From Ornithobacterium rhinotracheale (lineage in GTDB: Bacteria > Bacteroidota > Bacteroidia > Flavobacteriales > Weeksellaceae), in the NCBI RefSeq assembly GCF_004088395.1, contig NZ_CP035107.1, forward strand, positions 429,501-493,500: 64,000 nt of DNA. Reading direction: 5' to 3'. Below, piece by piece: positions 18,801-27,155 of this stretch (position 1 is its first letter; each line of letters opens with the position of its first letter). The notes below the pieces were generated by a model. The model did not search any database, was not told the DNA's origin, and was given only the letters and a program-made list of their open reading frames with translations. The position numbers were made by a program, and so were the translations under genes.

Positions 18801-21201
18801 TAAAATATTATACCCAGGAAAGGATGACTTCAAACCCGATAAGCGTTTGCGTATTTTTGGTGATATTAAAAATAATGATTGGGATTGTGTGATTTTAACG
18901 CATGACCAATTTAAAATGATACCTCAATCTTACGAAATACAAAAAGAAATTCTTCAGCAAGAATTAGACGATGTGGAAGAAAATCTATGGGCTTTGAAAC
19001 AACAAGGAGAAGAAATTTCTAGAGGAATGCTCAAAGGCATTATCAAAAGAAAGGAAAATCTAGAGGTTAAGCTGAAAGCTTTAGAACATGATATTAATAA
19101 TCGAACTGATGACATTGTCGATTTTCAAATGATGGGAATTGATCATTTGTTGGTTGATGAGAGCCATAAGTTTAAAAACCTGATGTTCAATACACGACAT
19201 GATCGCGTAGCAGGGCTTGGAAATATGCAAGGTAGCCAAAAGGCGATGAATTTATTGTTTGCCATTCGCACCATTCAAAAAAGGTCTGGTAAGGATTTAG
19301 GGGCTACTTTTCTCTCGGGTACTACCATCTCTAACTCCTTAACGGAACTTTATTTACTATTCAAATACCTACGTCCCAAAGCACTAGAGAAACAAGGTAT
19401 TACTTGTTTTGATGCTTGGGCAGCTATCTATGCTCGTAAAACTACTGATTACGAATTTTCAGTGGCGAATAATATTGTACAAAAAGAACGCTTCCGCTAT
19501 TTTATCAAAGTTCCAGAATTAGCACAATTTTATTCGGAAATCACAGACTATCGAACCGCCAAGGATATCGGTATCGATCGTCCTGAAAAAAATGAGATTT
19601 TATACAATATTCCACCTACCCCCGAGCAAGAAGTTTTTATTGAAAAATTAATGAAATTTGCTCAAAATGGAGATGCTTCATTACTAGGAAGAGAACCCCT
19701 GTCTCAACGAGAGGAAAAAGCTAAAATGCTAATTGCAACAGATTATGCACGAAAGATGTCATTAGACATGCGATTGGTTGATAGTAAATATGATGACCAC
19801 CCTGATAATAAAGCCTCTCATTGTGCTAAGAAAATCTATGAATATTACGAAAAATACAAGGCTCAAAAGGGGACGCAGTTTGTGTTTTCAGATTTAGGAA
19901 CTTACAAACCTAATGAATGGAATCCTTACTCTGAAATTAAACGAAAATTGGTAGAAGATTACGGCATTCCGCCACAAGAGATTCGTTTTATCCAAGAAGC
20001 CAAAAACGATAAATTACGAAAAAAGCTCATTGCAGATACCAATGAGGGGAAAATCCGAGTGCTATTTGGTTCTACCGATATGCTCGGTACAGGTGTCAAT
20101 GCTCAAAAAAGAGCCGTAGCTGTTCATCATCTGGATACGCCCTGGAGACCTAGTGATTTACAACAACGAGATGGTAGAGCCATACGAAAAGGGAATGAAG
20201 TGGCTAAATATTTTGCGGATAACAAAGTGGATGTAATCATCTATGCTGTGGAAAAATCTCTGGATTCTTATAAATTCAATCTACTTTTCAATAAACAACT
20301 CTTTATCGACCAACTTAAATCCAATAAACTAGGGAAACGAACCATTGATGAAGGGAGTATGGACGAACAGTCTGGAATGAATTTCTCAGAATATGTAGCA
20401 ATTCTTTCTGGAAATACCGATTTATTGGATAAAGCTAAAGTGGAAAAGAAAATAACCGCTTTGGAGAGTGAACGACAAGCTTTTCTACGAAATAAATCTT
20501 CTTCTCGATTTAAGTTGGAAACATTAGTAGAAAATAAAGAAGCTGCAGAGAATAGGTTGATGAGATTAAAAACAGATTGGGATAATTTCAATGCAAGAGC
20601 CAAGAAACTGCCCAATGGAGATTTTGTTAATGCTTTGCAATTAGATGGAATATCACAAGGAGCAAGTTTGGAACAATTAGGCGAGAAATTAAATACCTAT
20701 GCTAAAAAAGCACGAACAGGCGGAGATTATGAGGAAATTGGAAGTTTATACGGCTTTCAAATTCTTGTTAAAACAGAAATTACCCAGAAAGAAGGTTTGG
20801 ACATTCGTCAAAACCGCTTCTTTATAAAAGGAGAAGGAAGCATCCGCTATACCCATAACAATGGAAAAATGGCTCAAGATCCCAAATTGGCCGCAATGAG
20901 CTTTATTAAGGCTTTGGAAAAGATTCCAAACCTTATTAATGATAATGAAAAAGAGCTTAAAAAAATTACTGAAGACTTACCAATACTTCAACAAGTGGTA
21001 AATAGTAAATGGAGTAAAGAAAAGGAACTCTCGGAGCTTAAAAATGAACTGGCCTCTATTGAACGGAAAATTCATTTGTCGATAGGTGAAAATACTGACA
21101 AATCATTAGATGAAAGCCAAGAAGCACCAAAAATTAAAGACGAAACCGTTCAACCTCCGAAAAAGGAGATAACACCACTTGGTAGAAAGTTTAAGATGTA
21201 A
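15811..21201 (+). CDS. giant N6-adenine methylase / SNF2-type helicase fusion
   Basis: 1796 aa from the ATG at 15811 ([16 protein letters not shown]); an upstream in-frame TTG is less likely. The methylase part has the AdoMet motif DPSAGTGNF (131-139) and a variant catalytic motif NIPF instead of NPPY/F. A low-complexity linker covers residues about 390-520. The helicase part has VGAGKT (about 950-955), LLVDESHKF (DESH box, about 1115) and the C-terminal motif [25 protein letters not shown] coiled coil ends the protein. Such fusions are standard in CTnDOT-like ICEs and are thought to protect or process transferred DNA, but the role is unproven. Confidence 0.85.
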   Translation: MAFNKKLHLENNIKALQVAFELDLEKRLATNAEKEILKQYSGFGGLKFILNPANEEEDRRFWSKSDEPYFEATQKLYELIRVNASDFSDYKSMTNSLKSSVLTSFYTPPEVIQALSAVLNKHNFQYQQALDPSAGTGNFIEHFKSNQNVSVTAFEKDLLTGKVLKHLYPSAQIKIKGFENIEERQNSFFDIVSSNIPFGDISVFDLSFSRSKDLAKQQAAQNIHNYFFLKGMDTLKEGGLLAFITSQGVLDSPQNRPIREAIIRQAHLVSAIRLPNNLFTDYAGTEVGSDLIILQKDSQKQALSTEDLLFCDTIEHSEGYTTNALFENNPQRIIHTKSQLGTDLYGKPSRIYVHENGVSGIARDLEEKLNLDFGNYKQRMPLYLADSFSNQPTTILKKNEKSQINTISTSITPELSATKTKESIGANTKKTHSTPENNLSTARIENNVGIQLSLFDTLFEEPPTVPKPSKNIKRSSKKKQTTNTAYKAFPKDLFSFSYPSDNNSTKDTESVSITPISFEPTPFEGDILSHYREDALVIQNEQPGYLRNVSKDEGTATFVPLDVGVLQRKKAIDYMALRDSYFDLYNKEAKDRKPYPDERTKLNTLYNEFIRNYGALNSKNNIGLIQTDGAGNEIPYLERKVNGVYRKADIFEKPVSFSVTSVENVTPKEALIHSLNVYGKVNLPYMSRLSGESIDSMKNELKEYLYYNPIEMQYETGETWLAGNIVEKIEAVEKYLERLPEHQEAIAALEALKKVSPEPIAFEELDFNLGERWIPMEIYSHFASHLFDTEVQVSYSKTMDNFDVQCARKNSRIYDQYAIKSESRTYDGIALLKYALINTTPNITKKIQVNNKEVKVADMEAIQMANHKIDEIRSAFSNWLLEQSPAFKERLADKYNRMFNCFVRPNYDGSHQDFPGLDRKGLGIEDLYRSQKDAIWMIKLNGGAICDHEVGAGKTLIMCCAAQEMKRLGLAHKPMIIGLKANVHEIAETYRKAYPFAKILYPGKDDFKPDKRLRIFGDIKNNDWDCVILTHDQFKMIPQSYEIQKEILQQELDDVEENLWALKQQGEEISRGMLKGIIKRKENLEVKLKALEHDINNRTDDIVDFQMMGIDHLLVDESHKFKNLMFNTRHDRVAGLGNMQGSQKAMNLLFAIRTIQKRSGKDLGATFLSGTTISNSLTELYLLFKYLRPKALEKQGITCFDAWAAIYARKTTDYEFSVANNIVQKERFRYFIKVPELAQFYSEITDYRTAKDIGIDRPEKNEILYNIPPTPEQEVFIEKLMKFAQNGDASLLGREPLSQREEKAKMLIATDYARKMSLDMRLVDSKYDDHPDNKASHCAKKIYEYYEKYKAQKGTQFVFSDLGTYKPNEWNPYSEIKRKLVEDYGIPPQEIRFIQEAKNDKLRKKLIADTNEGKIRVLFGSTDMLGTGVNAQKRAVAVHHLDTPWRPSDLQQRDGRAIRKGNEVAKYFADNKVDVIIYAVEKSLDSYKFNLLFNKQLFIDQLKSNKLGKRTIDEGSMDEQSGMNFSEYVAILSGNTDLLDKAKVEKKITALESERQAFLRNKSSSRFKLETLVENKEAAENRLMRLKTDWDNFNARAKKLPNGDFVNALQLDGISQGASLEQLGEKLNTYAKKARTGGDYEEIGSLYGFQILVKTEITQKEGLDIRQNRFFIKGEGSIRYTHNNGKMAQDPKLAAMSFIKALEKIPNLINDNEKELKKITEDLPILQQVVNSKWSKEKELSELKNELASIERKIHLSIGENTDKSLDESQEAPKIKDETVQPPKKEITPLGRKFKM

Positions 21202-21206
21202 AAAAA

Positions 21207-21245
21207 AAAATCCGACTTTACAAGATGCAAGCAAAGTCGGATTTT
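21207..21245. terminator. bidirectional terminator between the ICE module and the T6SS
   Basis: 13-bp inverted repeat AAAATCCGACTTT (21207-21219) / AAAGTCGGATTTT (21233-21245), with A and T runs at its outer ends. It separates the convergent methylase-helicase (+) and the small zinc protein/TssC genes (-). Confidence 0.85.
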
Positions 21246-21250
21246 AATAT

Positions 21251-21409
21251 TTATTGTTTGATAAGTTTTATTAGCTTATCTATTTGGTTTAGAATCCATT
21301 GTTTAAATGGAGAGTGCTCAATATAAATCCCACACTCTTCACAAAATACAGGATAACCATTGAAAGGCATACCTACCTCTTTAGCACAGTCTTTACAAAA
21401 TTCAGCCAT
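21251..21409 (-). CDS. 52-aa protein with two CxxC pairs (zinc-ribbon-like)
   Basis: The ATG at 21409 gives MAEFCKDCAKEVGMPFNGYP, then FCEECGIYIEH, and a hydrophobic-basic C-terminal helix (WILNQIDKLIKLIKQ). The two CxxC pairs, 20-odd residues apart, suggest a zinc-binding ribbon. It lies 7 bp after tssC and is the last gene before the terminator, so it is probably the third gene of the tssBC transcript. No known T6SS part matches; an earlier in-frame ATG overlapping tssC is unlikely. Function unknown. Confidence 0.6.
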   Translation of the reverse strand: MAEFCKDCAKEVGMPFNGYPVFCEECGIYIEHSPFKQWILNQIDKLIKLIKQ

Positions 21410-21416
21410 TATCCAA

Positions 21417-22775
21417 TTAACTTTGCTGATACTCTGTATCCCATTCATTACCATCCGTACCCTTTTGACCATCCATTTTAATCAAAAAGTTTTTCGCAGG
21501 GAAATAAGGCTTCATATGAATATCTAAGTGTATTTTATCTTTTTGAACAGCGTCTTGTTCAAATCTTCTAACTTCAAAGTTTTCAATTAATTTACCTGGC
21601 CCTGTTATACCATCTAAGAAACGAACAATTTGGGACATTATTTCTTTTCTAGTTACAGCAGTAAAGTTTTCAAAAGCTCTTCTATTTAAAAAGTCCATTA
21701 AAACTTTTGTTACATAGTCAAAAACACGAACTACGGAATAAGTTTGAAGACCTAAATTATCACCATTGAACAATGTTTTGCCTGAAAAAGCCATCACCTT
21801 TCCATATTCATTTACCATAGGAATCAATCCTAAGTTTTCCAAATTGGCAATTTCGCTTTTCTTCAAATCAAATTTTACTCCATCTACTTCGTTAATCCCA
21901 CCGAATTTCTTACCAGCTGTAACTTGTGACATCAATGTCTTATGAATTTTACCTGCCAAGGCTCCTGATGGCGGAGTGTATAAATCATCTTCTTCCCCGA
22001 TCTCTTGATATCTACCTCTTCCTACAAGCCAGTTACAAGTCATCAATACATTAGAACGATAGATTTCTCCACCTGTCAAATACGCTTGATCAAACATTTC
22101 CATAACATCGTCTGGTTCGTCCAAATGCTCAAAATCAGTAATTAACATAACTTTATTTTCGTGAGCTATTTTAGCCCATTTTTCAACTACCACATTGGAA
22201 CCTAAATAACCTGGAATTACTAAAAGTCCATAGTTGTCTTTTAAATCTAATCTATCGTATGAATTGGTCAATTCAGCGTGTATAGTATTAATAAATCTCG
22301 TATTATCTAAGTCTTTGAGTTGATCTAAGGAAGCGTTGATTACAGTTACATTTTTTACCTTATCTAATTCCGTATTTTTATAGAATAAAGCTACAGTTCT
22401 ATAATTTTTCTCAAGTTCTCTAGTGACTTCAACTGCATGAGCCAAATTCTTTGTTAGTAACTCTTCTGCTGCTTTTCTTTGATCTTCACAATGAGCAACC
22501 ATATCTGTAAGCGTATCGCTTTTACTAATTACATCTGCCCAAAGTTCCAAAGTTTTTTTCAGTGTCTGACGCTCCTTAGCTTTATTTTTTTCGCTCAAGA
22601 ATATCTTTCTTCTGGCTTTTCTGTCAGGATTAAGATTTTGAACATTCTCTATAGAAGTTTCTAATAAATCAAATCCTCCATATCTAGCTAATTGATCTAA
22701 GCTTTTCTCTATTGAAACTTGTTCTCTTTGTACCGATTGAGCTTCTTTTATTTGTGATTGTTTATTTTCTGCCAT
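21417..22775 (-). CDS. tssC: T6SS contractile sheath large subunit TssC
   Basis: Forms, with TssB, the sheath whose contraction drives the Hcp tube out of the cell. 452 aa, close to other Bacteroidota TssC. Recognisable family segments are SLDQLARYGGFDLLETSIENVQNLNPDRKARR, GLLVIPGYLGSNVVVEKWAKIA, SNVLMTCNWLVGRGRYQE and the C-terminal RVFDYVTKVLMDFLNRRAFEN. It starts 11 bp after tssB. Separate transcription from the rest of the T6SS is suggested by the promoter upstream of tssB. Confidence 0.9.
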   Translation of the reverse strand: MAENKQSQIKEAQSVQREQVSIEKSLDQLARYGGFDLLETSIENVQNLNPDRKARRKIFLSEKNKAKERQTLKKTLELWADVISKSDTLTDMVAHCEDQRKAAEELLTKNLAHAVEVTRELEKNYRTVALFYKNTELDKVKNVTVINASLDQLKDLDNTRFINTIHAELTNSYDRLDLKDNYGLLVIPGYLGSNVVVEKWAKIAHENKVMLITDFEHLDEPDDVMEMFDQAYLTGGEIYRSNVLMTCNWLVGRGRYQEIGEEDDLYTPPSGALAGKIHKTLMSQVTAGKKFGGINEVDGVKFDLKKSEIANLENLGLIPMVNEYGKVMAFSGKTLFNGDNLGLQTYSVVRVFDYVTKVLMDFLNRRAFENFTAVTRKEIMSQIVRFLDGITGPGKLIENFEVRRFEQDAVQKDKIHLDIHMKPYFPAKNFLIKMDGQKGTDGNEWDTEYQQS

Positions 22776-22786
22776 AGGATAAGATT

Positions 22787-23257
22787 TTAGTGTTGGTTAA
22801 GTTCCTCAATAAGATTTTGTAACGACTGTATAAAAGCTTTCTTGGCATCAGGGTCTTCTAATGCTGCTTTTAAAATTTTGTTAGTCTTTAATTGCTTTAC
22901 AATCTTTTGATACTGATCTTTCTCAGTATTAAGACTAGACAAAAATTCACTCTGATTAGTAATTCCTTTTACTCCAAAGTCCCCTAAATTTTCAAATTTT
23001 AAGGTTTCCATCTTTGTAGCACCTTCTGCATCTTCAAAATCAACTTTGAGTTCAGGCTTAAAGTGTTCAAACACTTTCTCAACAGTAGTCAAACCTTCCA
23101 CTAATTCTGGTTTAATTGGTTCTTCTGCTGTTAATTGCTGGGCAATTATGGTTCTGTTAAATGGAATTTCTGAAATTGATTCGTTTGCGTCCATTGGAAC
23201 TTCGTTCCCGCCTATTCCTTTATTTGAAATCAAATAATGACTATGGTAAAAATGCAT
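22787..23257 (-). CDS. tssB: T6SS contractile sheath small subunit TssB
   Basis: Partner of TssC in the sheath. The ATG at 23257 gives MHFYHSHYLISNKGIGGNEV (156 aa); a GTG two codons earlier is the only other option and lies almost on the predicted transcription start. The core EVPMDANESISEIPFNRTIIAQQL and the segment LKVDFEDAEGATKMETLKFENLGDFG are TssB-like (VEVxFxxxxDFxP equivalent). Confidence 0.85.
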   Translation of the reverse strand: MHFYHSHYLISNKGIGGNEVPMDANESISEIPFNRTIIAQQLTAEEPIKPELVEGLTTVEKVFEHFKPELKVDFEDAEGATKMETLKFENLGDFGVKGITNQSEFLSSLNTEKDQYQKIVKQLKTNKILKAALEDPDAKKAFIQSLQNLIEELNQH

Positions 23258-23277
23258 TTGCACATTTTTCTCCCTTT

Positions 23278-23309
23278 CAAATGTAATATAATTTTATTAT
23301 ACAACCAAA
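23278..23309 (-). promoter_or_regulatory. tssBC promoter
   Basis: On the minus strand TTTG, 20 nt, TACATTTG: a full match to the flavobacterial consensus. Transcription would start about 15 bp before the tssB ATG. It implies that the sheath genes can be expressed apart from the effector genes upstream. Confidence 0.7.
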
Positions 23310-23369
23310 TTATTTTTTGTTTTTTGAAAAAAAATACTTATGAGAACCCTGTGTTCAAAATAAATATCC

Positions 23370-23465
23370 TGAGCTTTTCTTGCATTAGAATACTTGCGTA
23401 ATCTTTTCCAATTAATTTCTTTTTTTTCATTATAAATAAAATATAGCCAATGAAAAGTTGAGTTG
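23370..23465 (-). pseudogene. orphan C-terminal fragment of a PAAR-type effector
   Basis: Read on the minus strand the sequence encodes LNSTFHWLYFIYNEKKEINW then KRLRKYSNARKAQDIYF. This matches the end of the neighbouring PAAR effector (PTFHWLYSIYNEKNEIDWERVRKYFNAKQAKDVYL). No start or upstream domain remains, and the frame runs on past the homology. It is most simply the tail of a former paralogous effector, left between the immunity gene and tssB. The rest of 23264-23469 contains only the tssBC promoter. Confidence 0.8.
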
Positions 23466-23469
23466 AGCT

Positions 23470-24153
23470 TTATTTTAACTTAAACTCACCTGTAATAACA
23501 AAAGTATTCACTTCATATCTATCATCCAATTTTTCGGTTCTTTTTTTAATTCTTAATTCAGGTTTATGAACCATTTTTATCCCATAAGCCTCTCGAGTAG
23601 TTGCTAACCATTTTTTCTTGTAATATAAATCTGATTTGTACATTTTATCGGCAATAATGCTATCGTTTCTGAAATTGTAAGTAATGGTCTGATACCACTC
23701 ATTATAAGGCGCTCGCTCTTTAGTTAATGTGTATAACTTGCTGCCTCTCAGCTCAAAACTCGCATACGACCATAACTCTATGGGTTCTTTTATTTTAACT
23801 AAAGTATCTCCTATAATCTCTATAAAATGATGATTTATGTTAAACTTATTACGGTACATCTCGCCATCATCTGAAAACAAAACCAAGCGAATATCACCAT
23901 AACTATAATAATAAACTTCATTGATTTTTAAATAAGGATTTTTTAATAACGCTTGGCGTTTTTGCTCTTGTTTATACCAAAAATGGTCATCATAATACCT
24001 CGAAAATACCTTTACTGTATCAGGGTCTATACCACGAGATTTTAAATAATTCATAAAAAGAGTATTTTGCCTATCGGGAGTATATTTCTTATTAAAAACT
24101 CTACAACTTATTACTAGCAAAGAAACTAAAACTAATAAAATTTTATTTTTCAT
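23470..24153 (-). CDS. lipoprotein, putative immunity protein of the adjacent PAAR effector
   Basis: The ATG at 24153 gives a clean lipoprotein signal, MKNKILLVLVSLLVISCRVF (228 aa in total). The mature part is rich in aromatic and charged residues (FSRYYDDHFWYKQEQKRQAL) and mostly beta-strand-like. It overlaps the 3' end of the effector by 11 bp, the usual coupling of a toxin with its immunity gene. Periplasmic lipoprotein immunity fits an effector acting in the periplasm or membrane. No family recognised. Confidence 0.65.
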   Translation of the reverse strand: MKNKILLVLVSLLVISCRVFNKKYTPDRQNTLFMNYLKSRGIDPDTVKVFSRYYDDHFWYKQEQKRQALLKNPYLKINEVYYYSYGDIRLVLFSDDGEMYRNKFNINHHFIEIIGDTLVKIKEPIELWSYASFELRGSKLYTLTKERAPYNEWYQTITYNFRNDSIIADKMYKSDLYYKKKWLATTREAYGIKMVHKPELRIKKRTEKLDDRYEVNTFVITGEFKLK

Positions 24154-26494
24154 TCTTTTTAATATTATCTTGTTTTTGTAAATAAACATCTTTTGCTTGT
24201 TTTGCATTAAAATACTTGCGGACCCTTTCCCAATCTATTTCATTTTTTTCATTGTAAATAGAATATAACCAATGAAAAGTTGGGTTGGGTTCTAAAACAC
24301 CTCTTTTTTTATTAAATTTGGTTTTAACAGTAATCTCTCGACTTAGTTTATAATTCCTTAAATCTCTTCTGTAAATATCCATTTTTTCATTATAATCTTT
24401 TAATGCCTTATCATATTCTTCATCAGTTAAATAATTTTTTTTCGAAATTTTTTCAGGTTCAATGGGAGGTGGAGGAGGCCACGAAATAGCATTGTGCATA
24501 TTGTTACTTGGCCAAAAACAGCCATAACCAAATAAACTTATGCTAGCTCCCACAAGTCCCTCATCTGTAGTTACAGAAAAGGTTTCTTGCCCTCTATTCA
24601 AAGCCAATTCAAGGAAATTTTGTAGGTCATAGTTTTGCCCATCTATTAAAATATCCTGATTTAGTGGTCGTTTGTTGCTCGATTTTCCATAATATAAATC
24701 AAAAGCATACGAAAAGTTCATATCTTTGGCCAATTTTGTTTGTAGATTTAATCCTGCTGACCAATATTGGTCAGAATTTTGCCCAAAAAATAAAGGAGGT
24801 TTCCAAACATCATTATAGGAGGCTATTATAAAATTTCCAGCCTTTATAGCACTACCTCCTAGTAATTGATGGCGATGGTTATCATCATAGCTATTATATT
24901 CATCTTTTATGACTTTTCCATTATTATCATAATTTTTTGAAACACGACCTGTACTCAATACCCCTGTAACACCTGATGTAAAAGCGTATTCATATGGAAC
25001 ATATACCCCTGTTCCCGTATATTGGTTAAATAAATTTAATGAGAACGGATTTCCAGTTAAAAATCCAAGAGTTACTGAAGGACTTGCGCTAAGTGTTCCT
25101 AAATTAGGGCTAAAATCTGATGTTCCAGGAGTTCCTCTATAAAGAGTTGCTGCAACATTTAATCCCGCTGTCACTCCAAAATCTCCTTTTTTAATAACCT
25201 CTTTTTGTAACCCTGCATAGAAACTAATTGAGCAAGCAGGCTTTCCGCCATTCCAACTAAGTTTAAACTTTATACCAATATTAGGTAATATTGGATTATC
25301 TGGAGGATCTGAAACTTTTAAAATATCAGAATTATCACTGTATCCCCTTCTCGGTTGAAACGATTTTCCAAAAGAATTTTCAAACTTTGTATTGATTTTT
25401 TCATTATCAACGCTTTGTTCTTTTGTTAGTTCTTTAGGTGTTTCTAAACAAATATTTAACGGATATATTTCTCCTTCAGGAGTGGTAAGGGTAGCTACTT
25501 CTACATTACATGTATTCCCCATACCATCAAAACGCAAAAATTCATACTCAAACATCTCTAATTTAGTAGGTACAAGCACAAAACTATTTATTTTTTTTTG
25601 TAAATACTCTTCATAAGCCTTGGCTAACTCTAAGGTTAACTGTATTTTTTTATTATTATCATATTGTATATTTACTAAATTATTTTCAGATACTTTAATC
25701 TTTGCTGTATAAGAGTCATATTCAGCCCATTTATCATTCCAAAACTCTTTAACTACTTCTATTTCTGGATTTTCAATCCGGTTATTAGTTATTTTTTGAT
25801 ATAATTCACCTATATAACTTTGATTGATGTTATCAAGTTTTGCAAGTATATCTTGAGCAACATCATAAAAGTGATTATGAAAATATTTACTTTGTAAAAT
25901 ATATTTACTCTTCTCCTCTTCATAACTCGGCACAGGCATTCCATCTGTATCAATACTTTCTACTACATTGACTTGTCCTGAGTCTATAAATTCTATAGGG
26001 GCTGTTTCAGGTGGAGTGTTGCCAGGCATTTTACCTGTGGCAATAATCTTCGATTTCTTTATCAATACTTTATTGTCTTGATACTTTATTGTTCCTACAT
26101 CTTGCCATTCGGTCAATGATAATACTTGAAAACCATCGTTGAATATAAAGTTCGCTGGGCTTTTTTCCAAAACTGTACCGGTGAGTTTTCCTTGCGTGGT
26201 AGGAACATCATTCAGTACCTTAAAAGACCCCGTATGGCTTCCCATTTTGATTTTTGCCCCCTGAACAATGAGTAATTGATCTTGGCTGGCCTTGTCTTGT
26301 TCTTGGCGTTTTGCTCTGTCTTTTTCTAGTTCTTTTTTTTCTTTGGCAATTTCTATTTGTCTTTCCCTTTGTTCTTTTTGTTCGGGGCTGATATCGCCAA
26401 TGGCTTTAACAGAAGCTTTTTCCTCTCGTTCTTGGTTAGCTTTTTTTAGCTTTTCCAAGTATTTTTTCCTGTTATTTGTTAAAAACCAAGCCAT
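24143..26494 (-). CDS. PAAR-like (DUF4280) T6SS effector with beta-rich C-terminal domain
   Basis: 783 aa from the ATG at 26494 (MAWFLTNNRKKYLEKLKKAN). Residues 1-70 are a charged coiled coil. Residues about 70-185 are a DUF4280/PAAR-like domain (LLIVQGAKIKMGSHTGSFKV, GKLTGTVLEKSPANF, IATGKMPGNTPPETAPIEF) that would cap the VgrG spike. The C-terminal 350 residues are glycine- and aromatic-rich repeated strands (GVTAGLNVAATLYRG, SPSVTLGFLTGNPFSLNLFNQYTGTG). They look like a small beta-barrel, resembling my memory of polymorphic toxin type 23, but this is tentative. A proline stretch (WPPPPPIEPEK) leads to the tail. Immunity candidate downstream. Confidence 0.75.
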   Translation of the reverse strand: MAWFLTNNRKKYLEKLKKANQEREEKASVKAIGDISPEQKEQRERQIEIAKEKKELEKDRAKRQEQDKASQDQLLIVQGAKIKMGSHTGSFKVLNDVPTTQGKLTGTVLEKSPANFIFNDGFQVLSLTEWQDVGTIKYQDNKVLIKKSKIIATGKMPGNTPPETAPIEFIDSGQVNVVESIDTDGMPVPSYEEEKSKYILQSKYFHNHFYDVAQDILAKLDNINQSYIGELYQKITNNRIENPEIEVVKEFWNDKWAEYDSYTAKIKVSENNLVNIQYDNNKKIQLTLELAKAYEEYLQKKINSFVLVPTKLEMFEYEFLRFDGMGNTCNVEVATLTTPEGEIYPLNICLETPKELTKEQSVDNEKINTKFENSFGKSFQPRRGYSDNSDILKVSDPPDNPILPNIGIKFKLSWNGGKPACSISFYAGLQKEVIKKGDFGVTAGLNVAATLYRGTPGTSDFSPNLGTLSASPSVTLGFLTGNPFSLNLFNQYTGTGVYVPYEYAFTSGVTGVLSTGRVSKNYDNNGKVIKDEYNSYDDNHRHQLLGGSAIKAGNFIIASYNDVWKPPLFFGQNSDQYWSAGLNLQTKLAKDMNFSYAFDLYYGKSSNKRPLNQDILIDGQNYDLQNFLELALNRGQETFSVTTDEGLVGASISLFGYGCFWPSNNMHNAISWPPPPPIEPEKISKKNYLTDEEYDKALKDYNEKMDIYRRDLRNYKLSREITVKTKFNKKRGVLEPNPTFHWLYSIYNEKNEIDWERVRKYFNAKQAKDVYLQKQDNIKKNEK

Positions 26495-26504
26495 AATATG
26501 AATG

Positions 26505-27155
26505 TTAATAACAAGGCTCCTTTTTATTAAAAATACAGTGCGGAAAACGAACATCAACACTATCTTTCACAGAATAAACTTTTAGGCTATCTATTTCTCC
26601 ATTTTTGTTGTAATATTTCCATTGACCTACTTTGTAGTTATTTTTTACCTCTCCTTCTTCTTTAAGATGTCCTTCATTGTAGAAATCTTTCCAATAACCA
26701 CACCCTTTTTTGAAGATTACAGTATAATTCTCCACAGAATAAAAAACTATATTTCCCTTACTATCATAAAAAATATCCTTTCTACACATAATGCCATTAG
26801 AAAAATCACAATATGCTTCATAAGGAAGTCCATTTTTTATTTTAACATCCATTCCTGTAAGATTTTTGTTTATTCTTAATAGTAAAGAAATGTTAGAAAC
26901 TATCGTATTGTTTTCTTTGTTAAATAGTTTACCTCCTTTTATGTTAAATGATTTTCTTACCTCAGACAAAGGTAACATTTCATTTGAATCGTAATTATCT
27001 GGAGTTTTTAAACTATCTAACCTCCAAATAACGTCCGTATATATCTTTGAAAGGGGAGGTTTTTTATTACTACCACAACTATTCCCTAACCATAAAAATA
27101 CTATTATCAGTGATAATATTTCTGTACTTCTTCTTGCATTATTTTTATTTGCCAT
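26505..27155 (-). CDS. lipoprotein with MORN-like repeat, putative immunity to the metalloprotease effector
   Basis: 216 aa. The N-terminus has a hydrophobic segment ending in WLGNSCGSN, a weak lipobox. The mature part ends in a MORN-2-like unit (GYWKDFYNEGHLKEEGEVKNN, YKVGQWKYYNKNGEID), common in Bacteroidota lipoproteins of toxin loci. Its first 49 bp lie inside the 3' end of the metalloprotease effector, so the two are probably translationally coupled. The next PAAR effector starts 10 bp further on. Confidence 0.65.
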   Translation of the reverse strand: MANKNNARRSTEILSLIIVFLWLGNSCGSNKKPPLSKIYTDVIWRLDSLKTPDNYDSNEMLPLSEVRKSFNIKGGKLFNKENNTIVSNISLLLRINKNLTGMDVKIKNGLPYEAYCDFSNGIMCRKDIFYDSKGNIVFYSVENYTVIFKKGCGYWKDFYNEGHLKEEGEVKNNYKVGQWKYYNKNGEIDSLKVYSVKDSVDVRFPHCIFNKKEPCY

